Part shown: piece by piece, positions 1 to 5,540 of the stretch | Numbering within the stretch: position 1 is the first letter of the stretch | How the letters are laid out: every line of letters begins with the position of its first letter | Source: a bacterium | Lineage (GTDB): Bacteria; Zhuqueibacterota; Zhuqueibacteria; Thermofontimicrobiales; Thermofontimicrobiaceae | DNA: 5,767 bases | NCBI GenBank assembly: GCA_011046315.1 | Contig: DSAU01000362.1 | Coordinates: forward strand, 1 to 5,767 | Direction: 5' to 3' | Made by a program: the position numbers and the translations under genes | The notes under the pieces: model-generated | Database searches by the model: none | Told to the model about the DNA's origin: nothing | Seen by the model: only the letters and a program-made list of their open reading frames with translations

Positions 1-306
1 GCGATTTCAACTTTTGACGCATCGCTGATTCCCAACCAGCCGCTCAAGGAATTGATCATTGATATTGCTGAAAAGAACAAAATTCCTTATCAGCTATCTC
101 AAGTCGCTGGCGGCGGTACCGATGCGGGAATGATTCACCTGTCGCGCTCCGGATGTCCCAGCATTGTTATCGGGATTCCAACCAGACATATTCATTCTCA
201 CGTCGGATTTATTTCGTTAGATGATGTGGAAAACGGCATCCTTTTAGTCATCGAGACTGTCAAACAATTGGATGAAAAAACAGTCCAAAGTTTTACCCAG
301 GTTTGA
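1..306 (+). CDS. M42 family metallopeptidase (glutamyl aminopeptidase/FrvX-like), C-terminal part
   Basis: The reading frame is open from the first base, so the start lies outside the window; 101 residues remain of a family usually about 340-360 long. Two blocks identify M42 peptidases: GGGTDAG followed by IHL (codons from 109), and the block PSIVIGIPTRHIHSH (about 157-201). In characterised family members the histidine of the IHS motif (here codon 193-195) is a ligand of the dinuclear metal site, and it is kept. The other metal ligands and the catalytic glutamate lie upstream and cannot be checked. Family members are cytosolic, often TET-type dodecameric aminopeptidases that finish peptide degradation; some were historically annotated as endoglucanases. 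The substrate cannot be told from this piece. The gene ends 294 nt before the next CDS, and no convincing terminator follows it. Confidence 0.93.
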   Translation, partial: AISTFDASLIPNQPLKELIIDIAEKNKIPYQLSQVAGGGTDAGMIHLSRSGCPSIVIGIPTRHIHSHVGFISLDDVENGILLVIETVKQLDEKTVQSFTQV

Positions 307-600
307 AGACCGGGAAAAAATGGCAAGGGAAGGTTACTTTCAAACATGAATTGTTTTAACAAGCATCGCTAATTGGTGCGATCGCCTTGCTGCTTTTAAT
401 TTGCAAAATGATGATGCGAAAAACAAATCGTTGGCATGAATAAAGCGATTTGTATTCGAATTTTATGAAACAAATTTGATCCAGGTTGGTAATATTTAGA
501 CATCTTTGCACTGTTCAAGCCGGTTACACCTGCTAATTGTTTAATAAGCAGCGATATTGTCCTGTTGATAAATGTTGGTCCGAAATACAACGGAGGTAAA
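307..600. other. Intergenic region between peptidase and STAS operon
   Basis: I find no gene in these 294 nt. They hold only a few tiny open frames (for example the run of three ATG codons near 408-416, which stops after 11 codons). One perfect 8-bp inverted repeat is visible: ACAAATCG at 423-430 pairs with CGATTTGT at 446-453 around a 15-nt loop. No T-run follows it, so it is not a standard terminator. A weaker stem (AAGCA 361-365 with TGCTT 391-395, followed by two more T) could end the peptidase transcript. The promoter of the STAS/phosphatase pair should lie here, but I cannot point to a good one. The best candidate, TTGCAC at 506-511 with GCTAAT at 532-537, has a 20-nt spacer that is too long. 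Confidence 0.6.
592..596 (+). promoter_or_regulatory. Shine-Dalgarno GGAGG setting the STAS start
   Basis: GGAGG sits four bases before ATG at 601. It decides the start in favour of 601. The same frame can be opened 12 codons earlier from a TTG at 565, but that TTG has no purine-rich site in front of it and would add residues not needed by a STAS domain. Confidence 0.85.
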
Positions 601-960
601 ATGGAAATAAAAACGCAACGTATAAATGATATCGGAATAATTTACTTTGCCGGTAAAACGCTGGGAGATCCCGCAGATTCGAAAGTTTTTGAAGGATGCC
701 TCAATGATTTGATCGATCAGCATGTCAATAAAATTATTTTAGATCTGGGCAAGGTGGAGCGTATCAATAGTACCGGCCTGGCAATATTAATTACCGCCAG
801 TACCTTGTTTTCCGATAGCGGCGGCAAAAAGGTAGTACTAACTGGCAGCAATGATTTTATTAGCGGTGCACTTGCTGTTACCAAACTCAATCAATTTTTC
901 GACTGTTATGATGAACTGAATGACGCCATTGCGAGTTTGGAAAATATTTTATGTGAATGA
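601..960 (+). CDS. STAS-domain anti-sigma-factor antagonist (SpoIIAA/RsbV-like)
   Basis: The product has 119 residues and is a single STAS domain, the normal size for a soluble SpoIIAA/RsbV-type antagonist. The diagnostic block is the strand IIILDL (about 44-49) leading into INSTGLAIL (55-63). Ser57 aligns with the serine that is phosphorylated in RsbV and SpoIIAA. The residue before it is Asn56 rather than the usual Asp. In characterised systems the unphosphorylated protein binds a GHKL-type anti-sigma kinase and frees its target, while phosphorylation by that kinase inactivates it. The next gene, 39 nt downstream on the same strand, is a SpoIIE-type phosphatase that would reset Ser57, so the two probably form one operon and one switch. 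The kinase partner and the output (sigma factor, cyclase or other) are not in the window. There is no membrane segment, so this is not a SulP transporter fragment. Confidence 0.9.
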   Translation: MEIKTQRINDIGIIYFAGKTLGDPADSKVFEGCLNDLIDQHVNKIILDLGKVERINSTGLAILITASTLFSDSGGKKVVLTGSNDFISGALAVTKLNQFFDCYDELNDAIASLENILCE

Positions 961-999
961 AGGACAGAAAAGCACACTATTCCATAATTGGGAAGCGAT

Positions 1000-2190
1000 A
1001 TGATTACCAATGTAAAAGATTACTACCGCCGGTTGGACGCTTTTTTATCTGAGATTTATCAGGTTGGAGCTGAAAATATCTTTTCGACAGTGTTGCGAGA
1101 GTTGGTCGGATTTTTGGGGAAAGACCTGCGCATCAAAAACGGCAGGCTTTATGAGTTGATTATTGATGAATTTGTTCTGGTTTATTGCACCAATATCCAG
1201 GAGCCGGATTGTTATGAGAAATTGGATATTAAAAGCGAGGCTGTTCAATTAGTGCTCAAGCATGGGACATATATTTATCACGATTCATCGCCTACGTTGC
1301 GAATCAGAGCCGGTGCTTATGCCGATCCACTGGTTGCTTTTACCATATTGAGAGGAGAAGAGGTCTGGCTGTTTGTCTTTGAGCTGTATGATAACTGGGA
1401 TCGTGAAGAAATCGAATTTGCGGTTAACACATCCCGAAAGTTGCTCAATGCCCGAATTTCAAGCGAGAGCATGAAAAATTCATTGTTACATGCGGAATTA
1501 ATTCAGCGCAGTCTGCTTCCCAAAAATGCTCCTCAAATTGAGGGATTTGAAATTTTTGGAAAATCGATTTCTGCTGAAATTGTCGGTGGTGATTTATACG
1601 ATTACAATACTTTTTCTGAAGGACATTTCGGTGTGGGCATTGGCGACGCCATCGGACATGGACTGCCCGCTGCACTATTGGCTCGGGATGTGGTTACCGG
1701 CCTTCGAATGGGGTTGGAAAAAGAAATGAAAATTTCGGCGGTTATACAAAAGTTGAACCGGGTGATTCATCGAAGCACTTTATCGACATCGTTTACTTCT
1801 TTGTTTTATGCAGAAATTGAAACCACCGGTGATCTGGTATATGTGAACGCCGGCCATCCCGATCCGATACTGGTGCATGGTCAACGAATCCAGTTGTTAA
1901 AACGAGGAGGAACCGTTCTGGGACCGTTACCAGAGATTCAGTTAAAACGTGGTTTTGCGGTTATGCCGCCGGGTAGCTTGCTGGTTTTATACTCTGACGG
2001 TTTAATAGAAAGAAGAAATATCTATGGTGAAACTTTCGGACAACAAAGATTAAAAGAATTGGTCGTCAACAATCAAAATCAGTCTGCTGAAAACTTAGTG
2101 ACTGATATTATCGATGTCGTCTATGACTTTGGAAATCAACAGACTTGGAAGGACGATATGACGGTAGTTATCGTCAAGCGAAATGTATAG
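1000..2190 (+). CDS. SpoIIE/RsbU-type PP2C serine phosphatase with GAF-like N-terminal region
   Basis: The product has 396 residues. About 1-145 is an alpha/beta region that looks GAF-like but has weak signatures; about 146-172 is a helical linker; about 190-396 is a PP2C-type SpoIIE phosphatase domain. The linker ends in the family signature AELIQRSLLP. The metal-binding set looks complete: VGGDLYDY with Asp198, GDAIGHG with Asp216 and His220, YSDG with Asp333, and DDMT with Asp385/Asp386; NAGHPDP is also present. It should be an active, soluble Mn/Mg-dependent phosphatase whose likely substrate is the phosphoserine of the STAS protein just upstream. The N-terminal region would be the sensory input, ligand unknown. 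I chose ATG 1000, preceded by GGAAG at 991-995; a TTG at 988 in the same frame adds four residues but has no ribosome-binding site. The gene ends 54 nt from the stop of the convergent B3/B4 gene. Confidence 0.93.
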   Translation: MITNVKDYYRRLDAFLSEIYQVGAENIFSTVLRELVGFLGKDLRIKNGRLYELIIDEFVLVYCTNIQEPDCYEKLDIKSEAVQLVLKHGTYIYHDSSPTLRIRAGAYADPLVAFTILRGEEVWLFVFELYDNWDREEIEFAVNTSRKLLNARISSESMKNSLLHAELIQRSLLPKNAPQIEGFEIFGKSISAEIVGGDLYDYNTFSEGHFGVGIGDAIGHGLPAALLARDVVTGLRMGLEKEMKISAVIQKLNRVIHRSTLSTSFTSLFYAEIETTGDLVYVNAGHPDPILVHGQRIQLLKRGGTVLGPLPEIQLKRGFAVMPPGSLLVLYSDGLIERRNIYGETFGQQRLKELVVNNQNQSAENLVTDIIDVVYDFGNQQTWKDDMTVVIVKRNV

Positions 2191-2244
2191 ATTATTTACA
2201 GCGATGAATTGGAGATACTCCCTTAAGGTAGCTTGGATTTTTCT

Positions 2245-2913
2245 TCAGCCAGTTATGATTTCCTTAAATTCTGTTTGACAGGTGTGATATTGTTTCACTG
2301 TGCTTTCCACAAAATCAAGATGATCTTGCATTTTTGTTTGTTCATAATCGAAAGCTGCAAAGATAATGAACATGATGCGGTTACTTTCAAGTGTTATTTT
2401 TGTCCGATCTGAATCTGAAGATGGATTTCCGAACGCACCCTGTCGATCCACCAGTGCAATTCGAGCCTCCAGATTCACGTATTGTTTTCCAATACCCGCG
2501 TAGCCTTCGCCGTTCTGTCCCAATCTAATCTCGATTGTTTCTCCGCTAATTTTATCAACATCGTACAAACCAATGGAAAGCCCGAAATACATCGAACAAT
2601 AGTTGCAGATATCGACAATTGAATTAATCCGGTAGATTGTTTTCCCTTGCAACGCGCGCCGGATTAGTGCTTCAGAGGAGGGGCGGGTTTTAGTGGGATC
2701 AATTCCCAATTGCTGATAAACCCGGCGCATTGTTGCGAATAAATTTCGCGCTGCTGATGGAACAGTAAATTCAGACTGGAGTTGAGCCGCTAATTTATCA
2801 ATCTGTGAATTTACACCGGCGATTTCTGGTTCAACTTTGACTTTGTCAAAAATAACAGCGCCAATTTTCAATTTGTCAACGAGTTCATTTTTAAAGTTCA
2901 ATCGATTTTCCAT
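2245..2913 (-). CDS. Solo B3/B4 domain protein (PheRS beta-chain editing-domain-like, COG3382 type)
   Basis: The product has 222 residues and consists essentially of the B3/B4 tRNA-binding fold found in the beta chain of bacterial phenylalanyl-tRNA synthetase, here as a free-standing protein. Recognisable blocks in order: LGIDPTKTRPSSEAL (69-83), INSIVDICN (96-104), SIGLYDVDKI (113-122), GEGYAGIG (135-142) and AFGNPSSDSDRTKIT (160-174). In PheRS the B3/B4 domain hydrolyses mischarged Tyr-tRNA(Phe); for stand-alone bacterial members the substrate is, to my knowledge, not settled. Trans-editing of a mischarged tRNA is an inference from the fold. No catalytic synthetase core, anticodon domain or signal peptide is present. 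The start (ATG read from 2913) has AAAGG at 2920-2924 six bases upstream. The gene is transcribed away from the MerR/radical SAM pair and towards the phosphatase, with no gene partner on its own strand. Confidence 0.9.
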   Translation of the reverse strand: MENRLNFKNELVDKLKIGAVIFDKVKVEPEIAGVNSQIDKLAAQLQSEFTVPSAARNLFATMRRVYQQLGIDPTKTRPSSEALIRRALQGKTIYRINSIVDICNYCSMYFGLSIGLYDVDKISGETIEIRLGQNGEGYAGIGKQYVNLEARIALVDRQGAFGNPSSDSDRTKITLESNRIMFIIFAAFDYEQTKMQDHLDFVESTVKQYHTCQTEFKEIITG

Positions 2914-2959
2914 ATTAAACCTTTAATTTTCTTTGGGGTATTAAAAAAAATGCACCAAT

Positions 2960-2988
2960 AATATAAACATAATGGGAAATATATACAA
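2960..2988 (-). promoter_or_regulatory. Possible promoter of the B3/B4 gene
   Basis: Read on the - strand, a -35 like TTGTAT (2983-2988) and a -10 like TATATT (2960-2965) are separated by 17 nt. The -10 matches five of six consensus bases but the -35 only three. Transcription would start near 2953 and leave a leader of about 40 nt. Such matches are frequent in A/T-rich DNA. Confidence 0.35.
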
Positions 2989-3091
2989 TAGCCAGTTCTG
3001 TTTTCTATCGATAATTTCACGCAGTAAATAGTCCGGCTATTTAGCACAAATATTTTTTGTTTAGAATTGAGATAAAAATTTAAAAAAAAGC

Positions 3092-3120
3092 TTGACTTTA
3101 AATTGAAATATACGTATACT
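3092..3120 (+). promoter_or_regulatory. Sigma-70 type promoter of the MerR/radical SAM operon
   Basis: TTGACT (3092-3097) and TATACT (3115-3120) each match five of six consensus bases and are exactly 17 nt apart. Transcription should start near 3127, giving a leader of roughly 43 nt before ATG 3170. A run of A/T upstream (3073-3089) could serve as an UP element. The spacer is the ordinary 17 nt, not the stretched 19-20 nt of classical MerR-activated promoters. Repression or a different mode of control is therefore more likely than MerR-style untwisting at this site. Confidence 0.75.
3109..3118. promoter_or_regulatory. Palindrome TATACGTATA overlapping the -10 box, candidate operator
   Basis: This is a perfect 10-bp dyad whose right half covers four bases of the -10 element at 3115-3120. 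It lies between the core promoter boxes, where MerR-family proteins usually bind. The regulator encoded 52 nt downstream is the obvious candidate ligand, which would give autoregulation. This is an inference from position; there is no second clear copy in the window. Confidence 0.4.
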
Positions 3121-3169
3121 GTCATTAGGGAAATAATATAATTAAAAGTAACAGTAAACTGGCGATTAT

Positions 3170-3913
3170 ATGAAAGAGAAAATTATTACCGAAGATGAGA
3201 TTCTAAAGCAGCTTAAGATACAGCCGGAGCTGTTTCAACAATTGTTAAAATCCAACTTGATCCGCCCCAAGGGAACGGCTGATGGGAGCGTGTTAATCTT
3301 TAGTGCCGAGATGATAAAACGGATTCAGGAGATCCAACAATTCCTTTCGATGGGTTATTCAGTTGAAGAAATTGAAAAGATCTCTAAAAAAATAGGATTG
3401 CCCTCGAAACGAAAACAGAGGGAGGCTGATACAAAAAAAATCCGTTATTTGACAGTGGGGGAGTTGGCTACCCTGATTGATATGAATCCCCGTACTATCA
3501 AATATTGGGAGGAGCGGGGAATTATCAAGCCGGATACCCGCTCTGAAGGTGGATTCCGGCTCTATGCGGAGCACTGGATTTACCTTTGTAATCTGATTAA
3601 AGATCTTCAGTTATTCGGCTATAGTCTGGAAGAGATCAAAGAGATTTCGGACATGTTCCGAGACTTTTTAGCAACACAATCGAATCTGAAAGCCTCAGTT
3701 ACGGATGATTCATGGCAAAGATTGCAAATAATGAAGGAGCGGATTCAATTATTTTATAAAAAGATGGAGCAATTTAAACAGGGTATCGAACGCTGGGAAG
3801 AGCTGTTAAAGAAAAAGGAAAAGGAAATTCGCCAGTTGGAAAATAAGATCAAACAATTAAAACATGACAAAGATAGCAAGGAGAAAAGCAGTGAGCACGT
3901 TGAAAAAACCTAA
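3170..3913 (+). CDS. MerR-family regulator with two tandem HTH units and a coiled-coil tail
   Basis: The product has 247 residues. Residues 94-160 are a canonical MerR DNA-binding unit: the helix-turn-helix LTVGELATLIDMNPRTIKYWEERGI, then the wing with GGFRLY, then FGYSLEEIKEIS. Residues 6-72 align to it without a gap, 16 of 67 identical by eye, sharing P/IxP/GYSxEEI, but this copy lacks the YWE aromatic and the wing FRLY (it has VLIF). It looks like a degenerate second unit. A charged linker (79-91) joins them. About 183-232 has a heptad-like, Lys/Glu-rich helix, probably a dimerising coiled coil. No effector domain or cysteine cluster is seen (only Cys140), so the signal is unknown. A stop at 3155 rules out an earlier start; no strong ribosome-binding site is visible. 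The gene overlaps the radical SAM gene and likely controls it. Confidence 0.88.
   Translation: MKEKIITEDEILKQLKIQPELFQQLLKSNLIRPKGTADGSVLIFSAEMIKRIQEIQQFLSMGYSVEEIEKISKKIGLPSKRKQREADTKKIRYLTVGELATLIDMNPRTIKYWEERGIIKPDTRSEGGFRLYAEHWIYLCNLIKDLQLFGYSLEEIKEISDMFRDFLATQSNLKASVTDDSWQRLQIMKERIQLFYKKMEQFKQGIERWEELLKKKEKEIRQLENKIKQLKHDKDSKEKSSEHVEKT
3878..3883 (+). promoter_or_regulatory. Shine-Dalgarno AAGGAG inside the merR-like gene, setting a GTG start
   Basis: AAGGAG is followed seven bases later by GTG at 3891, ideal spacing. It places the radical SAM start at 3891 rather than at the in-frame ATG 3864, whose upstream bases (AATTAAAAC) offer no ribosome-binding site. Because it lies within the last codons of the regulator gene, it supports translational coupling. 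Confidence 0.82.
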
Positions 3914-5432
3914 AATAATATTTATTGAACCCAAAGCGCCCAATCTGCATATTTTTTCAGTGTTCGTGATTCCACGATTGGGCACGCTGATTTTGGGAAC
4001 AATCATGCAGAAATTGGGCTGGGAGGTTGAGGTTATTTTAGAAGAAAACGAAGAAATTGATTTTGAAAAAGTTAATCAGGCTGACATAGTCGGGATTTCA
4101 ACTATTACCTCTACGGCAACCCGGGCATTTTCCATTGCTGATCAGATTCGCAACATGGGAATTCCGGTGATCATGGGCGGACCCCATGTAACTTTTTTGC
4201 CGGAGGAAGCTCTGGAACATTGTGATTTTGTGATTCGCAGTGAAGGAGAAAAAGCCCTGCCGATTTTTATTGAGCATTGGATGAACGGGAAAAATTTTGA
4301 TAACGTTCCAAATTTATCCTATCGAAAAAATGGTCATATCATCCACAATCCGATTATCGAATTGATAACAGACCTGGATTCGATACCTTATCCGGATTTT
4401 GCACTTATCAACAACGGCATCAAAAGAACTTTCGGCTATCAGATTGTGCCGTTACAAACATCGCGGGGATGTCCGTTTGATTGTGAATTTTGCTCAGTTA
4501 CCGGTATGTTTGGTCGAAAGATTCGCTATCGTTCCACTGAAAATATTATTGAGGAGCTGAGACAGTACGACGATAAGAAAAATGTGATTTTCTTTTATGA
4601 CGATAATTTTACCGCTAATCGCAAGCGCGCCAAAGCGCTGTTGAATGCCATGATCAAAGAAAAGTTCTCTTTCAAATGGTCAACTCAGGTCAGAGCGGAT
4701 GTGGCGAAAGATCCGCAGTTGGTGAATCTGATGCACCGCGCCGGATGTGAAACCGTTTTTATCGGTTTCGAATCGCTCGATCCGGCGAGTTTGTTGGAGA
4801 TGAAAAAGTGTCAATCGGTGGAGCAAATTAAGCAGGCGATCAAAGCTTTTAATCGAAATCGAATTCACGTTCACGGCATGTTTGTTTTTGGATTTGAAAG
4901 TGATACCGAGAAAAAAATCACCGAAACCATTAAATTTGTCAATCATAGCCGGATTGGTACGGCTCAATTTCTTATTTTAACTCCGTTGCCCGGAACCGTA
5001 ACCTTCAACAAATTAAAAGCTGCTGGGCGTATCAAATTTTTTGACTGGGCGCTTTACGATGCTCATCATGCAGTTTTCGAGCCGAAATACATGACTATCG
5101 AACAATTGCAACGAGCGCAGATAAAGGGACACCAATCGTTTTACTCGGTGCGTCAACTGCTGAAACGGCTGATTAGATTTGAAACCGGAGAATTTGTGAT
5201 TGGCGTCTATGCCCGGCGTCTCAATCGAAATTGGAAGAAACGAAACAAGATCTGGATGAAAGCGCTGGAGTTACTCAAGCCAAATTTTGATTTTAAAATT
5301 AACATCGATGTACGGCAATTGATCAAGCTCCCGACTCAAAAAAAATCGAACGATCATATCCAGACCACCAATAATTATCGTGATAAGTTTGATAAATTTT
5401 CCAATCCGAATCAATTAATCAAAGCGAATTAA
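3891..5432 (+). CDS. B12-binding domain radical SAM protein (class B methyltransferase-like)
   Basis: The product has 513 residues from GTG 3891. About 1-140 resembles a cobalamin-binding Rossmann domain (PRLGTLILGTIMQKLGWEVEVI near 28-49, GGPH at 96-99), without the DxHxxG motif, as is usual for this superfamily. The radical SAM domain follows: SRGCPFDCEFCS with Cys194, Cys198 and Cys201 in the CxxxCxxC spacing for a 4Fe-4S cluster, FFYDDNF, IGFES (291-295), and LTPLPGT ending at 369. After about 400 comes a family-type helical part, then a hydrophilic Lys/Asn-rich tail with no known motif. Layout and length resemble cobalamin-dependent enzymes such as HpnP or BchE, which methylate unactivated carbons or rearrange rings; the substrate here cannot be told. 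The first 23 bases overlap the regulator gene, so the two are co-expressed. No other biosynthetic gene is nearby. The enzyme should be oxygen-sensitive and cytosolic. Confidence 0.92.
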   Translation: MSTLKKPKIIFIEPKAPNLHIFSVFVIPRLGTLILGTIMQKLGWEVEVILEENEEIDFEKVNQADIVGISTITSTATRAFSIADQIRNMGIPVIMGGPHVTFLPEEALEHCDFVIRSEGEKALPIFIEHWMNGKNFDNVPNLSYRKNGHIIHNPIIELITDLDSIPYPDFALINNGIKRTFGYQIVPLQTSRGCPFDCEFCSVTGMFGRKIRYRSTENIIEELRQYDDKKNVIFFYDDNFTANRKRAKALLNAMIKEKFSFKWSTQVRADVAKDPQLVNLMHRAGCETVFIGFESLDPASLLEMKKCQSVEQIKQAIKAFNRNRIHVHGMFVFGFESDTEKKITETIKFVNHSRIGTAQFLILTPLPGTVTFNKLKAAGRIKFFDWALYDAHHAVFEPKYMTIEQLQRAQIKGHQSFYSVRQLLKRLIRFETGEFVIGVYARRLNRNWKKRNKIWMKALELLKPNFDFKINIDVRQLIKLPTQKKSNDHIQTTNNYRDKFDKFSNPNQLIKAN

Positions 5433-5540
5433 ACCAGCTTGAAAAGGAAGGGTCAATAATTATGTAAACAACAAAGCTTAACATACGATTTCATAATTTT
5501 GATGACGAATCTTTGGTCTGGTCTGTGTACTGGGAGGTGG
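5433..5540. other. Short convergent intergenic region
   Basis: The 108 nt between the radical SAM stop and the stop of the - strand gene at the edge contain no open frame that looks coding. I see no hairpin followed by T on either strand, although two converging genes would be expected to end here. A small tandem GGTCT repeat (5514-5523) is the only pattern. Confidence 0.5.

Larger units (their letters stand above)
2914..3169. other. A+T-rich divergent intergenic region
   Basis: These 256 nt separate two divergently transcribed genes and are much richer in A+T than the flanking genes. They hold a strong promoter facing right, a weaker one facing left (both listed separately) and two dyads. 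The first dyad is TATACGTATA at 3109-3118. The second is AATTTAAA (3077-3084) with TTTAAATT (3097-3104), which brackets the -35 box of the right-facing promoter; being pure A/T it may be chance or act as an UP-like element. Both promoter areas contain the string GAAATATA (2976-2983 and 3105-3112). No open frame here looks coding. Confidence 0.65.

Noticed and set aside
378..385. GCGATCGC, identical to the HIP1 octamer of cyanobacteria
   Set aside because: I noticed only this copy while reading the window; HIP1-rich genomes would show several, and nothing else suggests a cyanobacterium.
408..443. Three consecutive ATG codons opening a tiny frame, as a leader peptide
   Set aside because: It is 11 codons long, has no clear ribosome-binding site, no codon bias of attenuators, and lies about 150 nt from the next gene.
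565..600. Earlier TTG start for the STAS gene
   Set aside because: It has no ribosome-binding site, whereas ATG 601 follows GGAGG closely and gives a normal STAS length.
2191..2244. CCTTAAGG palindrome (2221-2228) between the converging phosphatase and B3/B4 genes as a bidirectional terminator
   Set aside because: The dyad has no loop and only a short, imperfect extension, so it cannot form a stable terminator hairpin.
3864..3890. Earlier ATG start for the radical SAM gene
   Set aside because: The nine extra residues are basic and non-family-like, and no ribosome-binding site precedes the ATG; AAGGAG with GTG 3891 is much better.
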